Positions 52,582 through 64,000 of a DNA stretch of 64,000 bases are shown here, piece after piece (the first letter of the stretch is position 1; every line of letters starts with the position of its first letter). Location of the stretch: assembly GCA_019914945.1 (NCBI GenBank), contig CM034108.1, positions 4,474,001-4,538,000 on the forward strand. The letters are read 5' to 3'. The position numbers and the translations under genes were made by a program. The stretch is from Typha latifolia. Lineage: Eukaryota > Streptophyta > Magnoliopsida > Poales > Typhaceae. Below the pieces are notes generated by a model. That model saw nothing but the letters and a program-made list of their open reading frames with translations, ran no database searches and had not been told where the DNA came from.

Positions 52582-55500
52582 ATGGCGACCGCGGAAGCCC
52601 CCGTCTCCGAGAAGAAGCTGATCGCTACGACGACGTCTATGAGCGAAGATCGAATAGAGGCCGAGAAGGACGCGCACGGGAGCGCGGAAGAGCTACTGAG
52701 CCAAGATAGCCATTCGGATAAGAAGAGGTACGGCGGAGTTTGCTGACTTGTTGTTTAGTTCGGTTGATTGCTATGTGATGTGCTCTTTTTATTGGCTCAG
52801 GGATGATGGATGCAAGCATTGTAGCTGTAAGAAATCCAGGTGCTTGAAGCTGTAAGATTCTTCTTTCACTCTATTATGCGGGGATTTCGCATTAATTTAT
52901 TCTCTGATAGAGTAAATGAGAAGAAAAAAAAAGAAGACCATTTCGTTCCATTATTTTAGTTCATAGTGCACCTATGTGTAAAGACCCATCTTATTGTAGA
53001 ATAACATGCATATCAAATATTAACTCTTGCTAAATTTCCACTTAGTTCTAATTTTAACTGACTAATGATTCAAAGGGAATTGGGTTGTATTGTTCCACAC
53101 ACATTAGTTCTAATGTAGAGAATATTAGGTTAAGTTTGTGAGAATCAGTTAAGATGGTCATATATGAAAAGAAGATCACCCAGGGCACCAAATCCGAGGG
53201 ACCTGCATTAGGCAGATCTTGCCTGGGTGCTTCTTGGATCCACGTGTCATTGGACTTAGTATTTGTTATAAGATTTATGAGGTTGCTAAATTGATGGAGC
53301 TCGAGTGCTTGTTATGGTCTTGTTGTATTGATTTAGAATCTTATTTTGTAGATCATTTTCTTGATTTTTGAGCCGCCTTGACTCCTAGACTTCTGCTTGG
53401 CCGTGCTTTAATACCTAGTTACAAGACTATCTTATGTCTGCCTTCCTACTGCTTACAATCTTCTAAAATGTTGTCCTTAACATTACATCCTTGAACCTTT
53501 GCTCTTTAACCACATAAGTTTCTATGTGATGCTCTTCAAAATCTTGTATTCTTGTTCTTCAACAGTAGTTATATTGCCCATTTTTTAATCTGATGTTGAC
53601 ATGTTAGTAATTAATCTCTAGCACCTATTGCATGTATATTTGATGCTTGCAGTCATTCCCAATTATTAGTATCCAGTAGAGTAAAAAGACGTCTCATGCA
53701 CAATGCCAATGTGAGGTCTGTGGATGGAAGATCTATGTAGATTTACCTGCATTATCGATGAGCCTATTTGCAGGACTTTGACTTTTTGAATGCAAGGGAC
53801 AAGCCTAACCACTGGTAGAGTAATCCATTAAATATAACTGTATGCCACTCTTGAGTTGCTCTTGAACATTAACTTAGTAGAGATTCTTCATATGAAAAAG
53901 TCAGACATTTAGCTTGTTGTTCTAGAAGTACTAGCTATTCTCAAAGCGATTGAGCTGCTTGGGCCTGTTAAAAATTTGTTAGCTTGACTCTTGAATATTA
54001 TTTGTCGCAATCCATATACTATAGGCATCTGAATTTTGTAAAATGTTCCTGCATTTGACATGCATTAGCCATGGTCATTCAATTTATATGTTTACATATC
54101 CCAATAAGATATACACGGGGAACTTTTATGTTCAGTCGTCTTGAATGTTCATTTCCACAAAGTTCTGCTGTTCACCATTTTTTTAAGGACAAACCGGTCT
54201 TATTGTGTATACTGTCAAGTATAGGGACCGGTATATGAAGGCTCAAAATCATCAAATAGGAACTCTGCTTATATTTTTGAGCTAAAGCCATTTTCTTATT
54301 AATGTGGGATCAAATTGGAACTCTGCCTTTTTGTGTCCTATTACAGTTACTGTGTGTGTTTTGCTGCTGGAATCTTCTGTTCTGAACCCTGTGCATGCCG
54401 ACTATGTTTTAATAAGCCTATTTATGGAGAAACTGTCCAGTCTACCCGCAAGGAGATATGGTTACGGAAACAAGTTGCGTTGCCTCTAAAAGTGGTTTGT
54501 ACACCTGAGGCTGGTCAGGAAGTAGGGGTTAGCATCTGAGATCCAACTACATGCTTTAAATTTGATTTTGTTGTTTATCTTCCCCTTTCTGATTATATGA
54601 TTCTATTCTTTTTGATAAGCAACAGGAAGATGTAAAAAAGTCTCCTGCCTTGGTCCAGCATAGAAGAGGATGCAATTGCAAGAAATCAAGTTGCCTAAAG
54701 AAATATTGCGACTGTTATCAGGTTTTGCATCTTTGCTTGCTTAATCTGCGTTCTTTTTGTTGTACGCTATGTGATATTCAATTGATTCCTCACTCTCATC
54801 GGAAGGGCGGCATTGGGTGCTCCATAAATTGCAGATGTGAGGATTGCAAGAATGTTTTTGGAAGAAAAGTTGGTGAGTGTGAATTCAAGCTATTTAACCA
54901 GAAGCTGCAATGTTTTTAAATACTTGATCAACTTCTAACTTCATTATTTTCAATATTAGACAGTTTTACTAAATGATTTCTCTCCCTTACTCTACAAAGT
55001 TGCATACCCTCCATTCCTTATATAAATTTAGACCTGATCAAACGGCTCAGCCCAGCCCGATTTGGATCGGGCTAAGCTTGGCCCGAGCTTGAATTACCAA
55101 TGAGTGGCACGGGCCAGCCCTTTGCCCGTCCGGCCTGACCTAAAAGTCCGGTTTGGAAGCCTGCTCGTTCAGTACTCTGTACTATTTAAATTTTTTTAAC
55201 ATATTAATTTTTTCTAAAAAAAGAGAGGAATAGAAATATTTTAAAAAAAAAGCTAATGGCAAAAAAATTCTAAAAATTTGCGCTAGCTCGGCCTGGTCAG
55301 CTCGCTCTCTCACAGGCTAAAGTGCGATAACGGGCTAGACTATTCTAGCTTGGCCCGAACCGATCCGACTCGTTCGTGTATGGGCTAGCAAACACAGTGG
55401 CTAACCCGGTAGGCTCGGCCCAACCCGCTCGATGATCACGTTTATATAAATATGATAGTTTTCTTTTTGATAAAAGGTCCCGTTTTTGTTTCAATAGGTG

Positions 55501-56366
55501 GTTTTAAAAGATATTCTAGATATTATGTGTGTGCAATTGCATGCTTGTGTACTGGGTCTCCATTATTGGCAAACTCATCGCTTTTCTTCACAACTAACAC
55601 AACCCCTCCTTTTTCTCTTAAAATGTGGAATTTTAATTAAGTGGAGTGTACATCTTAATCTTCTAGGATGACATTTCTGAGAATCAACTAGTGCCAGATC
55701 TGTTTTGATTTGCTATTAATTTCTAGGCCATCTTTTTCAGAGACTATTGGTTCAAAGCCTTTCCAAAAATATGTCGGTCTTTGCAACATAATAAGACATT
55801 GTCAAATAGTTCCAGACCTTAATATAATCCGACTCCAAACTAAGGTTTCAAAACTCGGTATTGGCCATCCTGAAAGACGATACATATCCATCGTATCGGC
55901 TGTATTGACCACCCGCATCGAATTAGATTATTTTTTAATCATATAAATTCTAAATATCATTTAAAAAAATATAGATTTTTTTTAAAATTTAGAAAAATGA
56001 TAAGAAAGTAATAATTATTTATATAAAGTCTAAAACCTAAAAATTACATTAGTTATTCAAAAATTTGATGAATACCGAGTTGACTCTCTTTATCTTTCTC
56101 CTTCTCTTTTTTCTTCCCTTTCTCTATTACTGCCAAGACAATTTTTTTTCTAATTTTCTTTCCTTTCTTCTCTCTACATTCTCTCTCTTATTGCCACAAG
56201 GCAATTTATTTTAATTTCTTCTCTCTCCCTCCTCTTTTTCTCTCTTTCTCTCTCGATCTCTCTCAATCTCTCTCTTTCTCCTTCTTTCTTACTATTGCAA
56301 AGTAATTTTTTATCTCTGATTTTTTTCCTTTCTTCTCTCTCCATTCTCTTACCCTCTCAATCTCTT

Positions 56367-56418
<52 letters not shown>

Positions 56419-58225
56419 ACTCTCCACTCTCTCTTGTCTCTCTATGTCACTCTATGTCACTCTCTGTTTTTTACTGTAGTAACAGAGATTGAAGGAGAGA
56501 GAAAGGCTGACGGAGAAAGAGATTGAAGAAAAGAAAGAGAGGAAGATGAAGAGAGAGGGAGACGCTAGAGAGAGAGAGAGAGTAGAGAGAAATGAGAGAG
56601 ATGGGGCACCAGTGAGAGAAAAAATGAAAAAAAAAGAGTGAGAAGAGAGAGGAGAGCTCGTATTGGGCGGGATCGGCTGATACGACCGACACCTGGCTGA
56701 AACCAGTCATTTCATCTGATCCCAATCTGTTTCGGCCGATCCCACTCAGGATTGACCGAAACTTGGAACCATGCTCCAAACTAACTTATGGAACAACTAT
56801 ATATCATGTTTCCTGAAATCTAATTAGTGGAGAAGCTAGTTGATTGGAAGAAATATTCAAGGCCTAAGTATTAAATCTATTTAATAGGGAATTCTGAACT
56901 CAGATTAAACAAGTAGCAAGTTTTGTACCTATATATTGAACTTATTGATGTTCCCATTGAGTTTTGCTAGTGTTTTGCAGATAATATCTTGATGTAGCGA
57001 CTTGCTTATCTAGCGAAATTCTAAGGACTGACGATAAATTTTGTAGCTCAAAAGGCACTTTATTTCCTACCGATATAAGAACAGACATCCAGAGTAATAG
57101 ATACCAGTTATCATCATTTTCTTTACATGTTCTCATTTGTCTTATGCAGTTTATTGAACCTCTGCTTGATCTCCTGTTAGATATAAAAGTTTAGAATGTT
57201 TTGGAATGCCGTGTATGTGTAACTGATGATGACGTGACAAGAATTGAATGATTTGAGCTGTTAACTATGTCCTATAGTGTTCTAATGTGTCCAAAAGGTA
57301 TACTCTGCCAACTGCCAAGAAACTCAAAATTTGGATCCTTTGGGTTAACACTATAACAATAACACTAGTTATCATTGCTATAAAATGAAGAAGTTTCGTC
57401 ATGTAGATCAAATTCAAAAGTGGATTTAAAAAAAGTGGGAGATAAAACAGTTAAGTTAGTCTTGACATTATGCTGAGCATTCTGGCTATGAGTGGTGAGG
57501 TATAGTAATCTTTTGTTGCAGTTGGGTTTTGGACTGGTCAATTCTTCATGTTGAAATGCATGTTTATGAAATGGATTTTCGTTTTCATTCTGGCTACGAA
57601 AGGTGAAGAGGATAATTTATCTGCTATGAGGCCTAAGCATGTTTGCTCAATTTTGAAATTGCCGGCATGTTACTCTTTTTTAATATGCACACAAAGGTTT
57701 CATTTTCCTTGTGAAATGGGTATCATCACAGAAGGCGGAAGAAATCTCACCTCAAATAGACGGAACAGTGCAAATTTGGGTCATAGTGAGGATGAAGAAC
57801 ATGATGCTGGTGCAGAATGTTCACCTCATTGTCGATCTCCTATCTCAAGAGAGTCTTCGTTCCAACAAGAAACTCCAGATGTTATTGGAGCTGTAATGAT
57901 GGATGGGCAGCTGCACCCACAACCAGTGTCACAGCTGCAACCATGGCATTGTTTGAAAAGGCACAGAGATGATAGATTTGTAGATGGCATGGAAGGCTAC
58001 ATGGAATATAAAACTCAGAGGGATATGCAGCTGCCAAAGCGCGAAGACAAATATACCATTTCTAGGTGTATTGAGGTGATGAACGGAATGGCAGAGCTCT
58101 CTCCACATGAAAAGTCACTAGCCCCTGATGTCTTCCTGGAACTAAGTAATCGTGAGATATTTCTCTCTCTCGCTGCTGATATTCGAACTATGTGGTTGAG
58201 ACGTAAAATAAAACATCTTATGTAG
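52582..58225 (+). CDS. CXC/CRC-domain (tesmin/TSO1-like, CPP) transcription regulator, about 6 exons
   Basis: Exons 52582-52727, 52801-52851, 54347-54521, 54626-54721, 54806-54872 and a last exon ending at 58225 give about 385 residues if it begins at 57603, or 342 if at 57732 (both acceptors keep the same phase). The first CXC box is '[18 protein letters not shown]' plus '[13 protein letters not shown]'; the second is '[18 protein letters not shown]' plus '[13 protein letters not shown]'. All expected Cys are present. These paired boxes bind DNA (TTTGAA-type sites) in plant and animal relatives, including DREAM-complex subunits. The C-terminal '[20 protein letters not shown]' to '[10 protein letters not shown]' resembles the conserved tail of plant members. 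The linker normally containing RNPxAF is altered here. Intron 5 (~2.7 kb) contains repeats. Exon 5's acceptor is weak, so that border needs transcripts. Confidence 0.85.
55028..55442. mobile_element. GGCC-rich inverted-repeat element in CXC gene intron 5
   Basis: Sharp GC-rich patches at both ends ('TCAGCCCAGCCCGATTTGG' at the left, 'GGCTCGGCCCAACCCGCTCG' at the right) are roughly inverted with respect to each other around an AT-rich centre. It is bounded by 'TATATAAATTTAGACCTGATCA' words on the left (split: 'TATAAATTTAGACCTGATCA') and 'GATGATCACGTTTATATAAA' on the right. It resembles in style the AGCTCG-ended element at 41.35 kb. Non-coding. Confidence 0.55.
56064..56660. repeat. Long CT-rich then GA-rich tract in CXC gene intron 5
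   Basis: 56064-56470 is almost pure pyrimidine, including a (CT)n run at 56369-56414. 56480-56660 is almost pure purine (GA-rich). The two halves are roughly complementary, so the region could fold on itself. It creates long Ser/Leu frames on both strands that are not genes. Confidence 0.85.
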
Positions 58226-59277
58226 GGCTGTTCATTTATTTCTGTTGTACTTATCTGGAATATTTCTCCTTTTAACAGCTTCTCTGCAACCATTTAAAGA
58301 GTTATTCTATTTTGCAGCGCCTTAAATACTAGCTTAAATGTGGAGTTAGTAGGCAATTCTTTGCTACCAAGTGATTTAACCATTCAAATAACTTGTTAAA
58401 AAGTTTGTTATATTGTATGTGCCATCACAAATGAAGTATAAATTGATCTTTTCTTCCTTTTTTTTTCTTAAATTTGGCAGGTATTTGCAGATGATGTGCA
58501 TGAAACTGAGGTGCATATATATATTGTTGAAGAAAATGAGAAAGAAACTCTTTAATATTAAGCTTATCATAATAATACATTGATAAAGTTCATTATTCTC
58601 CTGTGAGTTCACCAGATAAGATAATTAAGCTTGATCTCAATGAGGTCAATTTCCTGTGTTAGGATGTAACAATCCTCCTTGTTTTCCAATCAAATGCTAA
58701 AGAATGAATTAGGATAATAATCTTCTTATCCCTTCTCCACGTTTACTTAAAAAAGATATCTATATAATCTTGTTGTTTGGAATGAGGTAGAGATTCATGT
58801 CACTATGTTTCTATTTTCTATTTTACTCATAAGTTTCAATAAGAATGTAATAGATTAAGGGGAAATTTGGAAAAGTTAACTTAGGTGGCAATGAAATATT
58901 CCATCCATATTCTACCTCAAATCATCAGATTTTATTATGTACACTGAATATAACCAAATCCACTTAAATCAATTGAAATCTCATCAATGGTTCTAAACAG
59001 CAGATCTATGAAACCATAGATCAATTGAATTCTACTTTGGGATTCCAAACAGGGTGTAAATCTTTCTATGGTTTCATTACTTGGAAACCATTCTACTATC
59101 CAGAGTTTAATTGCACTTCATAGTATAGTCCAAGTAGCCAAGTATGACTGAAAAATGACTTTAGAGTAGTACTAATCCTTATGGAAAGACTACTGGTGTT
59201 TGGACATGGCACAGCCTCTAAAACAGTTGCAAATATTTATAAGGCAACTGTCTGTAGGAGGACAAGTTTGTGCAACA

Positions 59278-59682
59278 TGAAAGACCCATTTTTTATTTTA
59301 TTTAAAGACATAACTGTCATCCTAAATTTAATACAAAAAAGAATCTATTTTCACTGTAGTTCTAAATAAAACGCTAAACTGTTAAACATTTTAATCCAGT
59401 CAAAAGTAAAATGCTAAGCGGATCAGCGTTTTTCAAGTAAAATACTGATTATATCAGCAGTTTTATTAAAAGAAAAATTACTAAAAAATTAAGCGTTTTA
59501 TTGTTAAAAATATATTTTTAAATTTTGTTTAAGAAGACACTCAACTATTTAAGCCTTTTTAAAAATAAAATACTAATATGCTTAACGTTTTGTTTTTGGC
59601 TGTGTAAAACACTGAACTTATCGATGTTTCATATAAAGTTTTTAGTAGAGTTTTAAAAGATGGCTAGTTTGGTCAAAAACTC
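59278..59682. repeat. Partial relative of the PBD-intron TIR element
   Basis: The right end, read on the minus strand, begins 'GAGTTTTTGACCAAACTAGC', then 'CATCTTTTAAAACTC', matching the TIR of the element at 21109-21895. The interior has the same 'AAAACGCTAAACTGTTAAAC' and 'AAATGCTAAGCGGATCAGCG' type units. The left TIR is eroded. Confidence 0.7.
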
Positions 59683-61518
59683 TCTGTGTGTGAACAATCT
59701 AAGAACTAAAATAAATAATATACTAACATTTATTGAGGCCTATCACAAATGAGGAACACAATCCTGCCTCAGTAGCTGTCCATGCTTGGATATAAATGTG
59801 CTTTAGAGTTTGTGGTTATTGGTGTCAAAGATATATATATATATATATGCCCACTAGAGTAGAAGCAAGATAGATCTACCTCAAGGTCCTCAACTCATTC
59901 ATACAAGTATAAAGATTTTCCTTAGGAAAATGAAATGACATACAACAAAAATTAAAATCTTTTAAAGGGAATTAAAAGATACAATGTTAGTTTTGCAATT
60001 AGATGGATAGATGCTTAAAGATAGACATTTAATCTAAAAGTTTCATTGAGATAAAAACCAAATAGAAAAAAGAAAAAAAAAAACTCCTTTATGCAACTTC
60101 TGACTTCAATTATTTAACCATCAATGCAGGTCCAAAAACACACCATAGGATGCAGGCATATGTGGGCTATCATGGGCACCAGAATCCCATGCCAAAACAT
60201 GATTGAGAGGACAAAAAGGCAAAAAAAAAGAAAAAAAAAGATCACTCTTATGAGGGTATGATGGCTCATGATGAGATTAAATTGTCAAATAATTGTTCAT
60301 ATCAGAAGTCATAGCCATTGTTCTTGATAACTTCATTTTGTTGTTTCACTTGGCAGTAGGCAATAGGTAAAGATAAGATAAAGGTCATGTCTTTATCACT
60401 ATCCCTAGTAACTCATAATCCTCTCCAAGCTTAAGCTATATGTAATAATAACTCCTACTTAATATTCTGTATAAGTCAAGTCTAATATTTAACACTATAT
60501 TCTTAAGACTAATTTTCTCCGCCGATTGATTTTTGGAATAGTAGATATCGCTTTCCTAAAGCACAACAACTGTTTTGCATACAAAAAGAAGCTACTATTC
60601 AAGTGTTTTATTCTTTCTCAATATAGTAGAAGAAGATTCAAAAAATGTGTGAATAGTGCATTGTGACACAAAAGGTTGCATTTTTTCGAGCCAAATGACT
60701 TGTCATTTTTTGTAGTTCCTTGTTTCATCTAAGGGATGCACATCTTTAATCCTATTCGGCAAAAAAAAAAAAGAAAAAAAAAAGACCTGACCCGCACACA
60801 AACCGAACCGAGTGGTGCATATGTAAGTTAATTTTGCATAAATTCTTTTACCTATAAAAATAAGTACCCTTAGGGTTCAAAGCTTAAGTAGAATTGATAC
60901 TTTATATATCTCACAAATATTTAACAAATAGTTAATACGATAGTAAACTCACTTCATTTTTTTTATTGTTATGATAGACACTTTAAAACTAATTTTTATT
61001 CACTTCATTTTATAAATTTGCTTATTAAATATATAACATTAAAGTACTTTGTGAGCTCTTTCAATTTCACCATTAAATCATCATTAATAATATGTGGACT
61101 CTACTTAAATTCGGGCTTAAAGTTTATATAAAATTTGTGCTTAAATGCAATATTTTTTGGATAAGATTATGCTGCTAAGATCTTTATTTAGTGAACCATT
61201 TATTTTTGTCACAATAAGTAAATGGTCTCTACTTTTCTTCTAAACGACTATGTAAAACAAGAAATAGTTTTTTTTTCTCCTTTTTGATAGATTATGAGGT
61301 CATCAAAGAATAGACTAATATGTTAGCCCTCTCTAATATGTAAATTAGACAACTAAGACAAATCTTGTAGAAAATAAGTCACAACATGTTTAATTATATG
61401 CATATAACACTCTATTAAATTTTTTATTAAATATCAATCTCAATATTTACCGGAGAATCAAACTAAGTTATAGCAACTAGTTCTAAGAAAGTCTTGATTT
61501 GATTCGAATCATCTTGCA

Positions 61519-61521
<3 letters not shown>

Positions 61522-61555
<34 letters not shown>

Positions 61556-61743
61556 TACATTGGCACTACTGGGCACCTCTTAATTTAAAATTCTTTCCTT
61601 ACTAATAATACTACACTACCAATAGAATGTAAATATCTTTTTATTAACATCACTATTTGCCTCCTTCTCTCACTAGCATTAGATTTTTAATAGTTTAAGA
61701 GGATCAAGTATAATAAAAGTTTATACATTAATTGACTTACAAA

Positions 61744-61775
<32 letters not shown>
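61522..61775. repeat. Two (TA)n microsatellites
   Basis: TA runs of about 33 and 27 bases at 61522-61554 and 61749-61775, with unrelated AT-rich DNA between them. Confidence 0.9.
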
Positions 61776-63600
61776 GGATTATAATCAGACTGATGGATAG
61801 AAAGCCAGCCAAACTTTTTGGACCTCAATGTGAAGGTGAAGTGTCCTTGTACTCATTTCTCTATCATATACCTAAAAAATAAAAATTAACTTTTTGGGTT
61901 TATTTCCATCACACTGCTTTGAAGGCACTTATCATGAAGGTGAGGGGAGCTCTTTTGACCAAACTGGATGGTTCTAATTTGAAATATGGAATTATATGAT
62001 TTAAGATTTCAAATCTTGTATAAGATGGAAATTTAGAACCTTTTTATTTTCCTAGTTTGGTTTTATTTTTGATATTAGAAAAAAAAATTAGTTGCCCTTC
62101 TTGTTGTTCATAACTATTTCTCTAAAAATAAATTGTGATCTTATTTCTTATGAATAGATTATAAGAAATTTTATAGTTTATTCCCGATAGTTTCGCTAGA
62201 TTTTAACTTATCCTTTTATACCTTAAAACTTAAACACTTAGCTTCCTTTGTCGTTAATTATACTTTAAAACTTAAACACTTACCATCATTAAATTAAATT
62301 GTATTTCTATAAGGATAATTAAGTTATTTTTACATTATAATTGACAAATTGTAAATAAATTGGTTAGGACCGCGAGTTAGGTGCTTAAGTTTGAAATATA
62401 TATATATAAATAAGTAAAACTCGAGATTACTAATTTAGGAAGTGTTCAGTTGCGGTGTTTATGGATGATACTTAGCATAAGATATACCAAACACTAATCA
62501 AATATTAACTGTTAATTATTATATGATTGCTAATTTAACAAAGATTTTGTATATAAATGTGATTCTTATCAACTCATTAATATATCTAGCAAATCACCAT
62601 TGATAATGACATCTAGTTTAATTTAATACCTACCGACATGCATCCTACCTACCTAACCCTCTCAATTAAAATGCAAAGGTAATAAACTATTCTCCAAGCT
62701 ATTCTTCCTTTTCTAAGTATCAAGCTATTTGAACCAAAAAAATTCTTAAATTTTAATAATAACATAAATAGGCTCTCGGAAACTAAGTGCATTTATTTTC
62801 TATATCGAATGCATAATTTTTTTAACGACATAGTGCACGTAATTTATATAAAAGATGCATGAAAAGAATCTAATTTTACTATTATCTAAACTTAAAAGAC
62901 TTTTTGGTGCAAATGTCCGCCAATGTTTCAACATTGTAGTAAAAGATACGATCAGTTTACTTATCTACAAATCAACTCTTTCTTTCCTGTATACATTTGC
63001 GACAAAAAAAAGATAATCTTCTTATTCTTTCTTATTGAATATTTAACAAAGCTCTCCCGGGATAGTTTTATCTAATCATTGGAAAAAATAATTATGATTC
63101 AATTACATAGCAATTCTATTTAGAATCGGTCTTGACATATACTATTAGATATGTATCAACTCATTAATCGCATAACTCGAATAAATATGAAATGGGGATG
63201 GTTTTGATGCAATAATGTGAAAATATAGGTGGTGATAAGCAAAAATACCCTAACTTGGATAATAGAGCACGTTATACAAACTGAAAATAATTCACAAGAA
63301 AAGAAGCACGGGGACTAATAATGGAAAGAGGAAGGACCTTTTTGTTAAAATAATAAGCGGCAAGGCTGGCGGCCACTGTGAGATGGCTGCATGAGGGAAA
63401 GATTCCTCCTTTTTACTGCTAAATTATTGAACGTATTCTTTTCTCCCCTTTTCTGAGTAGAATTTAATGCACGTACCCAGTAGTGACATTATTGGGATTG
63501 GTGGTCATTCCCATCCAAGCTGTAACTCCCCTAAACTGGAGCAATCCAATCCAAATCACCACCAAATCTTTATCTCCTTTTGAACCCCCCCTGATGCCTT

Positions 63601-64000
63601 TGTTCTTACTTTTATGCTCCTTGGAAACGAAGAGAAGGAATTAAAAAGGAAGAACCTTTGCTGACACAGAACACGCATTGGTGTGAGAAAGTGATGTTAG
63701 CTTTTTGATGCAGGCAATGGGGTAAGAGTGGGTGGGTAGCAGCTGGATCTTTCGGTGCGGCTGTGTGCGTTGCTGAGATCCTTTGCCAATCTTTTGGTGG
63801 GTTTTCTTGCACAAAGGTTGGGTTTTCCTTGTTTTTTTTTTTTTTCCTTTTACCGCGGTTTGATCGATACCCACTTCCGGAAATGTTGTGATTTGTTGTT
63901 GGTTTGTTGGTGTCTGACTGATCTCTTTGAGTGTTTTGGGTTTTTTTGTGTGTGTTTTGGGAGTGATCATGCGGATTTAGCGATGAGGGTATGTTTTTGA
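63601..64000. other. Possible leader of a gene beyond the right edge
   Basis: Base composition changes to more G/T-rich sequence and resembles the plant leader near the FLZ gene, with a T run at 63832-63848. Frames on both strands (63612-63970 (-), 63755-64000 (+)) have no recognisable domain. I cannot assign a gene from what is inside the window. Confidence 0.3.

Larger units (their letters stand above)
58300..63600. other. Intergenic AT-rich DNA without a recognisable gene
   Basis: 58226 to about 58420 is probably the 3' untranslated region of the CXC gene. Beyond it I see no coding frame with a domain. The stretch includes a partial TIR element (59278-59682) and TA runs at 59827-59848, 61522-61554 and 61749-61775. 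Near 61300-61380 it also holds phrases related to the duplication at 5 kb. I compared the stretch with the plant miRNA sequences I remember and recognised none. Confidence 0.5.

Noticed and set aside
56295..56779. Ser/Leu-rich frames in the CXC gene intron
   Set aside because: Produced by CT/GA low-complexity sequence.
61920..61965. A 'GGGAGCTCTTTTGACC' phrase resembling the miR159/319 family
   Set aside because: Only a few bases match and no pairing arm of a precursor is seen nearby.

Overview
This is a window of plant nuclear DNA, most likely from a monocot. The evidence is AT-rich intergenic DNA with many CT and TA microsatellites, multi-exon genes with GT-AG introns, a canonical plant nuclear tRNA-Phe, a vicilin-type seed storage gene, and very GC-rich coding exons in some genes (the acetyltransferase and the lipid-transfer protein). 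I cannot name the species from sequence alone. It is not a prokaryotic or viral region.

Layout. 1-9.9 kb is intergenic, with simple repeats and one fossil LINE reverse transcriptase (about 6.5-7.57 kb). 10.8-12.8 kb (+) is an FCS-like zinc finger (FLZ) gene with a repeat-bearing intron. 13.9-14.4 kb (-) is a single-exon GNAT acetyltransferase. 15.3-17.2 kb (-) is a GPI-anchored lipid-transfer protein whose three exons I rebuilt by hand; its first intron carries a long-TIR element. 17.7-22.6 kb (-) is the 20S proteasome subunit beta type-2 (PBD). 23.9-26.0 kb (+) is a complete five-exon vicilin (7S globulin) with an alpha-hairpinin N-terminal region, followed at 27.0-27.5 kb by a truncated relative that keeps only the signal peptide and hairpinins. 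28.03 kb is tRNA-Phe(GAA). 28.55-34.76 kb (-) is an almost full-length but decayed L1-type LINE with an RNase H domain and a 16-bp target-site duplication. It landed in a copy of a repeat family that also forms a perfect 195-bp palindrome right beside it (34.80-35.20 kb). 35.28-35.89 kb is another TIR element. 36.7-38.6 kb (+) is an Fcf2 rRNA-processing gene with a probable GC-AG intron. 39-43.2 kb is repeat-rich, with an RNase H pseudogene and two inverted-repeat elements. 43.5-50.0 kb (+) is a nine-exon SRP54 gene. 52.6-58.2 kb (+) is a CXC/CRC-domain (tesmin/TSO1-like) regulator. 58.3-64 kb is intergenic, perhaps reaching the leader of another gene at the right edge.

The genes are mostly unrelated housekeeping or regulatory genes in ordinary plant synteny, not an operon-like system: protein degradation (PBD), co-translational targeting (SRP54), ribosome biogenesis (Fcf2), sugar/stress signalling (FLZ) and transcription control (CXC). 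The accessory biology lies in the vicilin/hairpinin pair and in the repeats: a hairpinin-only secreted reading frame, a perfect foldback, and several related TIR families. Splice sites and introns were assigned by eye from reading-frame continuity, splice consensus and remembered family patterns. No alignment or search was run.
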